Counted from the first letter of the stretch, positions 36,475 to 45,913 are shown. The stretch: DNA of 64,000 bases from an uncultured Tateyamaria sp. (GCF_947503465.1 NZ_CANNDN010000001.1:1302001-1366000), one strand, 5' to 3'. The notes: generated from the letters alone by a model not told the origin. A program made the numbers and translations.

Positions 36475-38361
36475 TTACTGACCGCGCAACAGCGGCGTGA
36501 TCTTCCGCACCGCCACGCGCCGGTTCAGACGCTCTGCCGCGTTGGTGCGCACCTTTAGGTTCGACTCGCCATACCCCTGAACCACCAGGTTTTCCGGCGG
36601 AATTGCGAAATACTCGGTCAGCGCGAGCGCGGTCGACTCTGCCCGACGATCAGACAGGGCCAGGTTCATGGCCGCACCGCCCACGGCGTCCGTATGACCC
36701 TCGATCAGGAACACCGCACCCGGATCAACCGCAATCTCATCCGCAATCAGACTGCCGATCTCGGCCAAATCACGCGCTTCCTCGGGCGCAATCACAGCCG
36801 ACCCACTGGCAAAGTTCACAGCCTCCACGTCGATCTCGGGCACAAGGTTCCGCACCGCCCGGATTTGCCGGATCTGTTGCAGCGCAAATGTGCGGTTCGT
36901 CGGGTTCTCAAGCGCCGCGAGCGCCGCGCGCAACTCGTCGTCGTCCCCGGCGCGTATCGCCGGTCGCACAGACACATCCGCGAGGGTCGCCACATCAACC
37001 GGCTGCACCTGCTGCGTGTCGTCAAACAGCATGATCTCCCGACCATCGGGCAAGATGCGTGTCCGCATCAGGGTCTGACCACTGGCCGAGCGGATGGTGA
37101 CGACGCGCGATCCATCCTCGCGGTTCACGATGGTCCGGGTCGACCCATCGGCAAACTCCTCGGTCGATACGCGCACGCCGGGACGGCGCAGCAATTCGTC
37201 ATCGTTCTTGAGCACGCGGTAGCGACCCTGCCCGTCCTGCACGACCACCCGATCGTCCGCAGCCACAACCACATCGTCATCCTGGTTCAAGATGGTCACG
37301 GCAGCCGCCACGCCCAACGCGCCCAGTGCGAATTTCTCGAACTTGGACAGGCCGTCATCGTCATCGGTGACGGCTTCGGCACTCGAAAACTCCTCGCTCG
37401 ACGACCGTGTGCTGTCTTCGGTCACGGTTTCCACGTCCGCCTCGGTGCCGGCGTCATCCGAAACAGGGGCCGCAGCAGCCTCGGTCTCGACCTGCGTATT
37501 CGCCGCTTCGGTGGTCTCTACCGTGTCTTCCTGCACAACCTCCGGCTCGGCCTCTGCTTCTGCTGCCTCGGTGGTGGCCGCGTCAGTGTCCCCGGCGGTC
37601 GCGTCGGCACCCTCATCCGTAGGGGTCTCTTCTGCCGGGGTCTGCGCCACCTCATCGGCGGGCGCGTCCTCTGCCGGGCGCTCGGCAACGTCGTCGGTTG
37701 ACGCATCCTCGCCCACCGTTCCGGCCACGGTCCCGGTCGCGCCGTCCTCGGCAGGCGTCTCGACAACCGCCTCCGGTGACGCATCCTCTGTCGGTGTCTC
37801 GACCACGTCCTGGGCCGGGGCGTCCTCAACCGGCGTTTCCGCAACGTTTCCGGTCTGCGCCTCCTCCGTGGGCGTCTCAGCCACCGCCTCGGCGGGCGCG
37901 TCCTCCGCAGCGGTCTCGGCGGTGTCCTCAGCGGGCACGTCTTGCACGGCGGTCGCGGCGGTGTCCTCAGCGGGCACGTCTTGCACAGCGGTCTCGGCGG
38001 CGTCCTCAGCGGGCGCGTCTTCTACACCCGTCTCGGCTGTGGCCTCGGCGGGAGCCTCCTCGGCACCCGTGTCCGCGACCTCGTCCGACGGAGCCTGCTC
38101 AGCAGGCGTTTCCGCACTCTCTCCGGTGGCAGCCGCCTCCGGCTCAACCGCCGCCTCGGCCCCGGCGTCAACTTCCGCCTCAACCTCGGCCTCGGATTCA
38201 ACTTCCGCCTCAACCTCGGTCTCGGCGACGCAAGACGCCACACCCTCAGTCACAACCTGCGCTTCGCCTTCGGCACATGCCGCCGCGTCCTGCGCAAAAA
38301 CCGGGGGGCTCCCAAGCGTAAGCGCGGTGATGGATACTGTCTGCATCAAACGGGAAAACAT
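36475..38361 (-). CDS. OmpA-family protein with 13-residue acidic repeats
   Basis: 628 residues from ATG 38361. Signal peptide MFSRLMQTVSITALTLGSPP; a Glu/Ala-rich stretch (about 47-80); thirteen tandem 13-residue repeats with consensus AETPxEDAPAxDV (83-251); further acidic linker; a hydrophobic helix FALGALGVAAAVTIL (about 350-370); a beta-rich middle region; and a C-terminal OmpA/Pal peptidoglycan-binding domain (about 510-620, with FLIEGHTDAVGGAAMNLALS and LSDRRAES). The helix makes an inner-membrane or lipid-associated location possible, with the flexible acidic arm outside. The upstream in-frame ATG (38439) adds improbable sequence. It lies between the two halves of a peptide transporter locus on the opposite strand. 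Confidence 0.82.
   Translation of the reverse strand: MFSRLMQTVSITALTLGSPPVFAQDAAACAEGEAQVVTEGVASCVAETEVEAEVESEAEVEAEVDAGAEAAVEPEAAATGESAETPAEQAPSDEVADTGAEEAPAEATAETGVEDAPAEDAAETAVQDVPAEDTAATAVQDVPAEDTAETAAEDAPAEAVAETPTEEAQTGNVAETPVEDAPAQDVVETPTEDASPEAVVETPAEDGATGTVAGTVGEDASTDDVAERPAEDAPADEVAQTPAEETPTDEGADATAGDTDAATTEAAEAEAEPEVVQEDTVETTEAANTQVETEAAAAPVSDDAGTEADVETVTEDSTRSSSEEFSSAEAVTDDDDGLSKFEKFALGALGVAAAVTILNQDDDVVVAADDRVVVQDGQGRYRVLKNDDELLRRPGVRVSTEEFADGSTRTIVNREDGSRVVTIRSASGQTLMRTRILPDGREIMLFDDTQQVQPVDVATLADVSVRPAIRAGDDDELRAALAALENPTNRTFALQQIRQIRAVRNLVPEIDVEAVNFASGSAVIAPEEARDLAEIGSLIADEIAVDPGAVFLIEGHTDAVGGAAMNLALSDRRAESTALALTEYFAIPPENLVVQGYGESNLKVRTNAAERLNRRVAVRKITPLLRGQ
37609..38115 (-). 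repeat. Thirteen tandem 39-bp coding repeats
   Basis: The repeats encode the 13-residue units of the OmpA-family protein. Adjacent copies 4 and 5 share the run AVQDVPAEDT (only one residue differs between the two units), so recent duplication is likely; outer copies are more diverged. Confidence 0.8.
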
Positions 38362-38487
38362 CTCAGACCTCCTCTGCTGTCCTGACGACCAACCCGTCAG
38401 CACCAGCCAAGGTTCCCGCCGCCATCTGCTTGACCCCACCCGACCGTGGCCCGATAAACGAACGATAGCCCCAACTCAGGACGCCCG

Positions 38488-39468
38488 ATGCTCTCCTTCA
38501 TCCTCCAACGCGTCGCGCAATCCGCCCTTGTCCTTCTGGTCGTCGGGCTTGTCGCCTTCGCCATGTTCCGCTTTGTCGGCGATCCCATCGACAACATGCT
38601 GGGCCAGGAACGCACGATCGAGGACGTGGAACGCCTGCGCGCGCAGCTTGGCCTCGACCAACCCTTCGTCGTGCAATACGTGCGCTACCTGCAAGAGGCG
38701 ATACAGGGCAATTTCGGGGTCAGCTTCCGACAAGGCCGCCCCGTCGCCGACATCCTGCTGGAACGCGCGCCCGCCACGCTGGAACTGGCCGCCGTCAGCG
38801 GCTTCCTCGCGATCAGTGTCGGCATCGGCCTCGGGGTCTTTACCGCGATCCGACGAAACGGCTTTGCGGCCAACGCCATCATGACCGTGTCCCTGATCGG
38901 GGTGTCGCTGCCCACCTTCCTCATCGGGATCCTGCTGATATACCTGTTCTCGGTGGAACTAGGCTGGCTCCCCAGCTTCGGCAGGGGCGAAACGGTGCGC
39001 ATCGGCAACTGGACCACCGGCTTTCTCACCACCAGCGGCCTACAGGCGCTGATCCTGCCCTCGATCACCCTCGGCCTTTACCAGATGACGCTGATCATGC
39101 GGCTGGTCAGGTCGGAGATGCTTGAGGTTCTGCGACAGGACTACATCCGCTTCGCCCGCGCCCGCGGGCTCAAGGAACGGGCCGTCAACTTCCGCCACGC
39201 CCTGAAAAACACGCTTGTGCCGGTGATCACGGTCACGGGCCTGCAACTGGGCAGCATCATCGCCTTCGCCATCATCACCGAAACGGTGTTCCAGTGGCCC
39301 GGCGTGGGTCTCTTGTTCATCAACGCCATCCAGTTCGTCGATATCCCCGTCATGGCCGCCTACCTCATGCTGATCTCGGTCATGTTCGTGGGCATCAACC
39401 TGATCGTCGACCTGCTCTATTTCGCCATCGACCCGCGCCTGCGCGTGGACCGGGCGGGGGGACATTAA
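38488..39468 (+). CDS. Peptide ABC transporter permease (DppB-like)
   Basis: 326-residue inner-membrane permease with six helices. The N-terminal MLSFILQRVAQSALVLLVVG and the cytoplasmic coupling loop (EVLRQDYIRFARARGLKERA, the EAA-like motif) are those of DppB/OppB. It starts 126 bp from the divergent OmpA-family gene. It is the first gene of permease-permease-unknown-ATPase, with one base before the next ATG. Confidence 0.92.
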   Translation: MLSFILQRVAQSALVLLVVGLVAFAMFRFVGDPIDNMLGQERTIEDVERLRAQLGLDQPFVVQYVRYLQEAIQGNFGVSFRQGRPVADILLERAPATLELAAVSGFLAISVGIGLGVFTAIRRNGFAANAIMTVSLIGVSLPTFLIGILLIYLFSVELGWLPSFGRGETVRIGNWTTGFLTTSGLQALILPSITLGLYQMTLIMRLVRSEMLEVLRQDYIRFARARGLKERAVNFRHALKNTLVPVITVTGLQLGSIIAFAIITETVFQWPGVGLLFINAIQFVDIPVMAAYLMLISVMFVGINLIVDLLYFAIDPRLRVDRAGGH

Positions 39469-39469
39469 G

Positions 39470-40417
39470 ATGACTGACGCGACACAGCCCAAACCCAAGG
39501 CCCCCACCCGCCTGCACCGCTGGGCCGACAGCGATTTCATCTACCAGTTCAAACGCTCCCCCGTCGCGATCTTCAGCTTCACGGTGGCACTTCTGCTGGT
39601 GCTCAGCGCGATTTTTGCCCCCCTCATCGCGCCCTACAACCCGTTCGATCCCGCCTCGCTCAACCTCATGAACGGCTTTTCGCGCCCCATGACGCCCAAC
39701 GCCTTCACCGGCGACAGCTTCTGGCTGGGCACAGATGATCAGGGCCGCGACGTGTTCTCCACCATCCTCTACGGCATGCGCATCTCGCTCTTCGTGGGCG
39801 TGGCGGCGGTCCTCTTTGCCCTGATCCTCGGCATCACACTCGGCCTGCTGGCAGGCTATGTCGGCGGCTGGACAGAAACGATCATCATGCGCATCGCCGA
39901 CGTGCAATTGACGTTCCCCAGCATCCTCGTCGCCATGCTGATCTTCGGCATCGCCAAGGGTGTCACCCCGGTCGAGTACCGCGACCAGATGGCCATCTGG
40001 GTCCTGATCATCGCCATCGGCCTGTCGGACTGGGTCCAATTCGCCCGCGTCGTGCGCGGCGCGACCTTGGTGGAAAAGAGCAAGGAATATGTCCAGGCCG
40101 CCCGCCTGATCGGGCGCTCAGGCCCGGCCATCATGGTCAAACACATCCTGCCCAACGTCCTCTCGCCGGTCCTCGTGATCGCCACCATCTCGCTGGCCCT
40201 CGCCATCATCGCCGAAGCCACGCTCTCCTTCCTCGGCGTCGGCGCACCGCCCACACAACCGTCCCTCGGCACCCTCATCCGCATCGGCCAGGGCTTCCTG
40301 TTCTCGGGTGAATGGTGGATCCTCTTCTTCCCCGCCTGCACGCTTCTGATGCTCGCGCTCAGCGTCAATCTGCTGGGAGACTGGCTGCGCGACGCGCTGA
40401 ACCCGAGGTTGCGGTGA
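39470..40417 (+). CDS. Peptide ABC transporter permease (DppC-like)
   Basis: 315 residues. A cytoplasmic N-terminal tail, FIYQFKRSPVAIFSFTVALL as first helix, then the DppC-type LGTDDQGRDVFSTILYGMRI and the coupling loop KEYVQAARLIGRSGPAIMVK. It pairs with the DppB-like protein as the heterodimeric channel. Its stop codon shares a base with the start of the low-G+C gene that follows. Confidence 0.92.
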   Translation: MTDATQPKPKAPTRLHRWADSDFIYQFKRSPVAIFSFTVALLLVLSAIFAPLIAPYNPFDPASLNLMNGFSRPMTPNAFTGDSFWLGTDDQGRDVFSTILYGMRISLFVGVAAVLFALILGITLGLLAGYVGGWTETIIMRIADVQLTFPSILVAMLIFGIAKGVTPVEYRDQMAIWVLIIAIGLSDWVQFARVVRGATLVEKSKEYVQAARLIGRSGPAIMVKHILPNVLSPVLVIATISLALAIIAEATLSFLGVGAPPTQPSLGTLIRIGQGFLFSGEWWILFFPACTLLMLALSVNLLGDWLRDALNPRLR

Positions 40418-40776
40418 TGGTAGAGGACTCTTTGATAAATCTCCGAGAAACGATTTTCGTCAACATGGAGACTTTCGCTGACGGCTCATACGTCCAAACA
40501 CTGGGAACCGACAACCTCACATTGATATGGGAAGACTGGACCGATTTCGATTGCGCATGGATGTCCGCGCCTGTGTTCACAGATCAAGAGGTTTCCGCAT
40601 GCCTAGCTTACACCAAAGCACTGTCTGACTTCGATGAACTGGACATTGAAGATACCACCTATGTCCAAGGCCTCAGATCAATTCCTCAGTACAAAAGCGT
40701 CGAAGCGTTCGCCAAGATCGCTTTTGAAGTCATGAACAAACGTGGGCCAAGACCTGCCTTGGAAGGAACGCAGTGA
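40417..40776 (+). CDS. Low-G+C gene of unknown function embedded in the peptide transporter operon
   Basis: 119-residue acidic protein (DWTDFDCAWMSAPVF, ALSDFDELDIEDTTYV) with no signal peptide, no membrane segment and no family that I recognise. Hand counts of three 60-base lines give about 49% G+C, against about 62% in the dppC-like gene, and codons ending in A or T are common. It fits exactly between its neighbours: the ATG shares a base with the dppC-like stop and its own stop overlaps the ATPase GTG. It looks like a later insertion that kept translational coupling. Its small size and acidity recall immunity-type proteins, but no toxin gene is present, so this is a weak guess. Confidence 0.7.
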   Translation: MVEDSLINLRETIFVNMETFADGSYVQTLGTDNLTLIWEDWTDFDCAWMSAPVFTDQEVSACLAYTKALSDFDELDIEDTTYVQGLRSIPQYKSVEAFAKIAFEVMNKRGPRPALEGTQ

Positions 40777-42482
40777 CCCACCTCCTCAACATCTCCGACC
40801 TCTCGGTCCACTACCCCACCCGCAAGGGCACCTTCGTTGCCGTCAACGGCGCCGACCTCACCGTCGCCCCCGGCGAAATCCACGGCCTCGTCGGCGAATC
40901 CGGCGCGGGCAAATCCACCATCGGCGCTGCCGTCATGGGCCTCATCGACCCACCCGGGCACATCGCCGACGGCACCGTCAGCTTCCGCGACGAACAGATC
41001 AGTGGCCGCGACGCCGCCGGTATGCGCGCGCTGCGCGGGGCCAAGATCTCCATGATCTTCCAGGACCCGCTCACCTCGCTCAACCCGCTCCTCACGGTCG
41101 AAGATCAGCTGACCGAAACGATTGAGGCACACCTCAAACTCGGCGACAAGGCCGCCAAGCAACGCGCCGTCGACCTGCTCGACCGCGTCGGCATCCCCGA
41201 CCCCGCCGAACGGGTCAAACAATACCCGCACCAGTTCTCCGGCGGCATGCGCCAGCGCGTGGTGATCGCCCTCGCCCTCTGCTCGGAACCCGATGTCATC
41301 ATCGCCGACGAACCGACCACCGCCCTCGACGTCTCCATCCAGGCGCAAATCCTCGACCTGATCAAGGAACTGGCCCGCGAACGGCAGGTGGGTGTGATCC
41401 TGATCACCCACGACATGGGCGTCATCGCCGACACCACCGACCGGGTGACAGTCATGTACCAGGGGTCAGTGGTTGAAACCGGAACCACAGCCCAGGTCAT
41501 GGGCGCGCCGACGCACGACTACACCAAATCCCTCATCGCCGCCGTCCCCCGCGCCACGCTCAAGGTCCACCGCTTCCCGCAACTCTCCTATGGCGGTCGC
41601 GACACCCGCTTCGCCATCGAAGACCTCGCGCGCAACTGGCCCACGCCCCCGAAATCCAAGACGGGCACGCTGGTGCAGGTGGAGGGCATCACCAAAACCT
41701 TCGTCCAGCGCGGCTCGATCATCCCCGCCTGGCGCAAGATGTTCACCGCCGTGGATCGCGTCAGCTTCGACATCCGCGAAGGCGAGGTGTTCGGCCTCGT
41801 GGGCGAAAGCGGCTCCGGCAAATCCACCGTCGCCCGCATGATCGCCACGCTCTATGAAACAAATGGCGGCCACATCCATTTCGACGGCACCGACATCACA
41901 CAGCTTGGCAGCCGCGAAGAACGCGACGCCTACCGCCGCCAGATCCAGATGATCTTCCAGGACCCGTTTTCCAGCCTCAACCCACGCATGCGCGTGGACG
42001 CCATCGTCGCCGAACCGGTCCTGCACCACAAACTCCTGAGCGGATCAGCCGTGCAAACCCGCGTCGATGAACTGCTGGACCGTGTCGGCCTCGGCGCAGA
42101 CGCAGGGCGCAAGTACCCGCACGAATTCTCGGGCGGGCAACGCCAGCGCATCTCCATCGCCCGCGCGCTCGCCACCCAACCACGGTTCCTCATCTGCGAT
42201 GAACCCACCTCCGCGCTCGACGTCTCGATCCAGGCGCAGGTCCTGAACATCCTCAAGGACCTGCAGGAACATCTCGGGCTTACCATGCTCTTCATCAGCC
42301 ACGACCTGCCCGTGGTCCGGCAAATGTGCGACCGCGTGGGCGTGATGCGACAGGGGCAAATGGTCGAAGTCGCGGACACAGAACAGCTGTTCGCCGCACC
42401 ACAGGCACCCTACACCCAGGAACTGCTCAGCCTCATGCCCAAACTCGAAGGGCTCTCCACCGAAGGGCTCGAAAACGCCTGA
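40773..42482 (+). CDS. Fused two-domain ABC transporter ATPase (DppD-DppF-like)
   Basis: 569 residues, containing both ATPase subunits of a peptide importer in one chain. Domain 1: Walker [10 protein letters not shown] (41-49), signature SGGMRQRV, Walker [13 protein letters not shown]. Domain 2 (from about residue 300): Walker [10 protein letters not shown] near 344, [19 protein letters not shown], and each with a switch His (ITHD, ISHD). Each domain ends in the oligopeptide-transporter C-terminal extension ([22 protein letters not shown]). GTG 40773 has AAGGA upstream and overlaps the preceding stop. With the two permeases and the binding protein at 34870 it makes a full importer. Confidence 0.92.
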   Translation: MTHLLNISDLSVHYPTRKGTFVAVNGADLTVAPGEIHGLVGESGAGKSTIGAAVMGLIDPPGHIADGTVSFRDEQISGRDAAGMRALRGAKISMIFQDPLTSLNPLLTVEDQLTETIEAHLKLGDKAAKQRAVDLLDRVGIPDPAERVKQYPHQFSGGMRQRVVIALALCSEPDVIIADEPTTALDVSIQAQILDLIKELARERQVGVILITHDMGVIADTTDRVTVMYQGSVVETGTTAQVMGAPTHDYTKSLIAAVPRATLKVHRFPQLSYGGRDTRFAIEDLARNWPTPPKSKTGTLVQVEGITKTFVQRGSIIPAWRKMFTAVDRVSFDIREGEVFGLVGESGSGKSTVARMIATLYETNGGHIHFDGTDITQLGSREERDAYRRQIQMIFQDPFSSLNPRMRVDAIVAEPVLHHKLLSGSAVQTRVDELLDRVGLGADAGRKYPHEFSGGQRQRISIARALATQPRFLICDEPTSALDVSIQAQVLNILKDLQEHLGLTMLFISHDLPVVRQMCDRVGVMRQGQMVEVADTEQLFAAPQAPYTQELLSLMPKLEGLSTEGLENA

Positions 42483-42486
42483 CCCC

Positions 42487-42547
42487 TTCTTTCGGCCAAA
42501 AATATCCTCGGGGGAGCGCGAGGGGGCAGACAGCCCCCTCGTCCACC
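42487..42547 (-). repeat. Dispersed intergenic palindromic element, copy 2
   Basis: GAGGGGGC-AGACA-GCCCCCTC forms an 8-bp stem (42520-42540); read on the minus strand it is followed by CCCCCGAGGATATTTTTGGC. It lies between the convergent ATPase and MFS genes and may terminate both. Related copies: 1195-1257 and 62088-62150. Confidence 0.6.
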
Positions 42548-42578
42548 AAAATCGTGTCGCCGCAAGGCGGCCTCAGGA

Positions 42579-43796
42579 TCACCGCCCCATCTTCAGGGAC
42601 AAGGCCCAGGCCAGCAGGGTCAGCACCACAAGCACCAGAACGGACACCGCCCACCCCTGTGCCTCGAACACGCGCCCGATGACAAAGGCGCCGGTCATCC
42701 CACCCAGGTAGTAACTCGCCAGATACAGCCCGTTGGCCGCCGCATGATCATGCTGTACCGTGCGGCCCACATACCCGGTGGCTACGGACTGGGCAAAGAA
42801 CAACCCCGCCCCCACCAACGCCAACCCGATCAGGAACAGCACCAGCACCGGGGTCAGCAGCAACAACAGACCCACCGCAGACAATGCGATGCCGATGTCA
42901 AAACTCACCCGCGCGCCCCACCGCATGACCGATGCCGCCGCCAAAGGGGTGGTCAGGATCGCAGGTGCAAACACGAAATACACTAAACCGATCATGGTCT
43001 GCGGCAGATCAAACGGCGCCTGCGCCAGAATGAAATTGGCATAGGTAAACGTGGCCACGAACACGAACAGCAGGATGAACCCGATGCCCACCATGGCCAC
43101 GAGGCGCGGATTTCTCAAATGATCCAGCCACGCTTCGATGACAGAGGTGCCATCAGCCACGCCATGCCCATGGCTGTCCCGCGCCCCGATATATAGATAG
43201 GCAATCAACGCACCCGCCAGGTTCAGCGCCGCAAATCCGTAAAAGCTTTCGGCCAACCCGATATTGCCCGCAATCTCCGACGCCAAAAGCCGCCCGAACA
43301 GGTTCGACGCCACATTCCCGGTGATATAGGCCGCCATCGCCCCGCCCACGGCGGTCAGCGAACATTCCTCGCTCAGATAGGTCAGCGTCAGGGTGAACGC
43401 GGCGGACATGAACACGCCCTGTGCCACGCGCAACAGGGTAAAGGTGGTCAGGTCCGGTTGCTGCGCCAGCAGCATGGTCGGCACGCTCAAAAGGGCCAGA
43501 CAGACCCAGATGCCCCGCTTGCGGTCGATGCGTCGGGCAAACACCGCCACCACCAGCGATGCCAGCGCCATCCCGATGGTCGACGCATTGACGGCAAAGC
43601 CCATCGCCGCAGGCGACACCCCATAGGTCTTGACCAGCGTGGGCAGCAACGCCTGGCTGCCAAAGAGGTCAATCAAGGTCAGAAACGCAATCAGCGCGAT
43701 CATACCCGACCGGCGGATCACCATGCGGCGATCCTCCGGCGTCTTCTCGGCCAGTTCCGGGGCCAGCCCGGTCATTTGAGCCGTCACAGCCATCAC
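42579..43796 (-). CDS. Major facilitator superfamily transporter
   Basis: 405 residues with about twelve transmembrane helices, starting at GTG 43796 (or ATG 43793), with GGAG upstream. It has the MFS inter-helix 2-3 loop in the form FARRIDRKRGIW, and resembles drug/metabolite exporter branches. The substrate is unknown. A 24-bp palindrome lies 78 bp upstream of its start. Confidence 0.85.
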   Translation of the reverse strand: MMAVTAQMTGLAPELAEKTPEDRRMVIRRSGMIALIAFLTLIDLFGSQALLPTLVKTYGVSPAAMGFAVNASTIGMALASLVVAVFARRIDRKRGIWVCLALLSVPTMLLAQQPDLTTFTLLRVAQGVFMSAAFTLTLTYLSEECSLTAVGGAMAAYITGNVASNLFGRLLASEIAGNIGLAESFYGFAALNLAGALIAYLYIGARDSHGHGVADGTSVIEAWLDHLRNPRLVAMVGIGFILLFVFVATFTYANFILAQAPFDLPQTMIGLVYFVFAPAILTTPLAAASVMRWGARVSFDIGIALSAVGLLLLLTPVLVLFLIGLALVGAGLFFAQSVATGYVGRTVQHDHAAANGLYLASYYLGGMTGAFVIGRVFEAQGWAVSVLVLVVLTLLAWALSLKMGR

Positions 43797-43873
43797 ACAA
43801 TTCTCCAGCAGTGCATCATGGTTAAGAAGTGGTTAGCGCGCCCTGTAACTCATTGAAAATGAAAGAAACGGCA

Positions 43874-43897
43874 TGTTTGTCCCCGCGGGGACAAACA
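43874..43897. promoter_or_regulatory. Perfect 24-bp palindrome between the bicupin and MFS genes
   Basis: TGTTTGTCCCCG is followed directly by its exact reverse complement. It lies 27 bp after the bicupin stop and 78 bp before the MFS start (both genes minus strand). It could be a terminator stem for the upstream operon or an operator for the MFS gene; the A/T-rich ends favour a protein-binding site. Confidence 0.5.
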
Positions 43898-43924
43898 CAA
43901 GACCGGGCCACGGCGCGCACCTGG

Positions 43925-44800
43925 TCACCCGCCGTGATGGGCCTGCACGCCGACCTGTGGCACGCCTTCGGTCTCGGTGATGGGCTCAACCACGCCAAAA
44001 AACAGCTCGGCCGGGACATCGCCTGTGTTCTCCCAGTAGGCCTGCGCGCCGCCACCCAGATGCGCGCCTTCTTCGGCCACAAGGGTCACGGGTGCTGCCG
44101 CGTCCGAACGGTGCTCGGTCACGGCCCCCTGCCAGACCCAGACCTGCAACGGCTCGCCTGCGGCGACAAAGCTGGGCAGCACCCCGCCGGGTTCGATCAC
44201 CGCACGGTAGGTCGACAGGGCCAGCCCGTCGCCCTGCGCGCCATCATAATGCGCCTCGATATCGACCAGGCCCAGTAGCTCCAGCACCGCGCCCGATTGC
44301 GCGGGCAGATCGAACGCCTGTTGGGTGGGCACATCCGACATGACCGTCGTATCCCCGCCCGCATTGAACACGTCAAAGGCAATCAGACGGACATCCTCGG
44401 GCCCTTCGTTCAGCCACCAGTGGGTGACATCGCCCTCCTCCAGGCTCAGGCCCCCGGCGCTGTGACGTATCCGGTCGCTGGCGTCGCTGCGATACTCGTA
44501 AATCTCGCCCGTGAGGGTGTAGACGATGGCGGGGCGGTCGACATGGCTGTGGATCGGCACGATGCCGGTGTCCGCCGAAATGGTCCACGACCGGGTGCGC
44601 AGGTTGTAGCCCGCGATCTGGTCCAGACCCTCATCCGCAAGCGGCGCGTTTGCAATCGCCACGTTCGAGATATTGTTGGCCCCCGAAGGCCCTTCAAGCC
44701 CGTTCAGGACACGCGTCTTCACGCTGTCCAGATCAAAGGCAAAAGCAGAGGTGCCGAGCGCCGCGATTGCGAGCCCGAGTGTTGCAGTGCGAAGTGTCAT
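43925..44800 (-). CDS. Periplasmic bicupin-like protein
   Basis: 291 residues with signal peptide MTLRTATLGLAIAALGTSAF. Two cupin-like halves are visible: the first with GIVPIHSHVDRPAIVYTLTG and EEGDVTHWWLNEG (His-x-His and downstream Glu/His as in metal cupins), the second less conserved (VIEPGGVLPSFVAAGEP ... QVWVWQGAVTEH). The function is unknown; the first half probably binds a divalent metal. It starts 4 bp after the patatin gene and so forms an operon with it and bdhA. Confidence 0.7.
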   Translation of the reverse strand: MTLRTATLGLAIAALGTSAFAFDLDSVKTRVLNGLEGPSGANNISNVAIANAPLADEGLDQIAGYNLRTRSWTISADTGIVPIHSHVDRPAIVYTLTGEIYEYRSDASDRIRHSAGGLSLEEGDVTHWWLNEGPEDVRLIAFDVFNAGGDTTVMSDVPTQQAFDLPAQSGAVLELLGLVDIEAHYDGAQGDGLALSTYRAVIEPGGVLPSFVAAGEPLQVWVWQGAVTEHRSDAAAPVTLVAEEGAHLGGGAQAYWENTGDVPAELFFGVVEPITETEGVPQVGVQAHHGG

Positions 44801-44804
44801 TGGA

Positions 44805-45902
44805 TCAATCCTTTCTGGATTTCAACTCGACCATGTTGGCCCCGCCATGGGGCGCGCCAAAGTCGTCAAACATGTCCCGCAGATCCAGCGTGCTTTCTTT
44901 CTCGATCTTGTCGAAATTCGCTTTCAGCCAGCGATCGGCATGTTCACGCCCCAGATCGCGCAAATGGATCAGGAACGCCCATTCCGAGTTCAGTTTCGAG
45001 GACGCATCCAGTGCCAGCATGTCGTCGCACCCGTCGATCATGTGCATGTTCATGCGCCGGTATTCATTGTCCGACAGCGCGCCATCCTCGATCAGCCGGT
45101 GGATCAGGTCGATGGTGCGCAGATCGCGCAGCAGCGAGGCATTGAACGTGATCTCGTTCACCCGGTTCTGGATGTCGCGCGCGCGGCGCGGCGTGCCGGG
45201 ACGTTTCAGCGGGTTGATCTGGACAATCACGATGTCCGACGACGGCGAATGATCGATGAACGGGAACAGCACCGGGTTGCCCATGAACCCGCCATCCCAA
45301 TAGGGCGTGCCGTCGATCTCGACCGCCTTGAACATGGACGGCAAGCAGGCCGAGGCCATGACCACATCCAGGCTTACCTCGTGCCGGTGGAACACACGGG
45401 CGCGCCCCGTCTCGACGTTCGTGGCCGAGATATAGAGGCCCATGTCATCGCAATTGGCGACCTTGTCGAAATCGATGAAGTCCTCGACCACATCGCGCAG
45501 CGGGTTGAAGCCCCAGGGGTTCAGATCATAGGGCGAGGCCATGCGGCTGAGCATGTCGGACCACAGGTATCCCGGCGACGCATCCAGCGACCACGACCCC
45601 ATCATCATGTCGAGCGGCGTGCGCTTGATCGGGCTGCCCTGGCCCGCGCGGCTGACCGCGCGCCAGAAATCTTCCAGCGCCTGGCGCGCGCCGTTTGCGC
45701 CGCCGTCATACATCCCCTGCGTCGCGACCACGGCGTTCATGGCCCCGGCAGAGGTGCCGGAGATGCCTTCGACCCACAGCCGGTCCTCTTCGAACATGCG
45801 GTCCAGCACACCCCAGGTGAAGGCCCCGTGCGACCCGCCGCCCTGCAGGGCGAGGTTGATGGATTTTTCGTGGCGTTTGGCGCGCCCGTTTGTATCGGCC
45901 AT
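44805..45902 (-). CDS. Patatin-like phospholipase / lipid acyl hydrolase
   Basis: 365 residues. Patatin Ser-Asp dyad: oxyanion GGGSHG (21-26), nucleophile Ser51 in GTSAG, and Asp in DGGFMGNPV. The C-terminal half (NPLKRPGTPRRARDIQNRVN) resembles the DUF3734-type tail of alphaproteobacterial patatins. It lies 11 bp after bdhA, a neighbourhood that has suggested roles in polyhydroxybutyrate or lipid turnover. That role is inference. A longer in-frame reading into the bdhA frame is not a real extension. Confidence 0.9.
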   Translation of the reverse strand: MADTNGRAKRHEKSINLALQGGGSHGAFTWGVLDRMFEEDRLWVEGISGTSAGAMNAVVATQGMYDGGANGARQALEDFWRAVSRAGQGSPIKRTPLDMMMGSWSLDASPGYLWSDMLSRMASPYDLNPWGFNPLRDVVEDFIDFDKVANCDDMGLYISATNVETGRARVFHRHEVSLDVVMASACLPSMFKAVEIDGTPYWDGGFMGNPVLFPFIDHSPSSDIVIVQINPLKRPGTPRRARDIQNRVNEITFNASLLRDLRTIDLIHRLIEDGALSDNEYRRMNMHMIDGCDDMLALDASSKLNSEWAFLIHLRDLGREHADRWLKANFDKIEKESTLDLRDMFDDFGAPHGGANMVELKSRKD

Positions 45903-45913
45903 GTCCCCGGCCC

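Noticed and set aside
37609-38115. Tandem 39-bp repeats considered as a CRISPR array
   Set aside because: The repeats are contiguous, in frame, without spacers, and encode the acidic repeats of the OmpA-family protein.
40417-40776. Toxin-antitoxin or immunity gene
   Set aside because: Small and acidic, but no toxin partner or known immunity motif is present.
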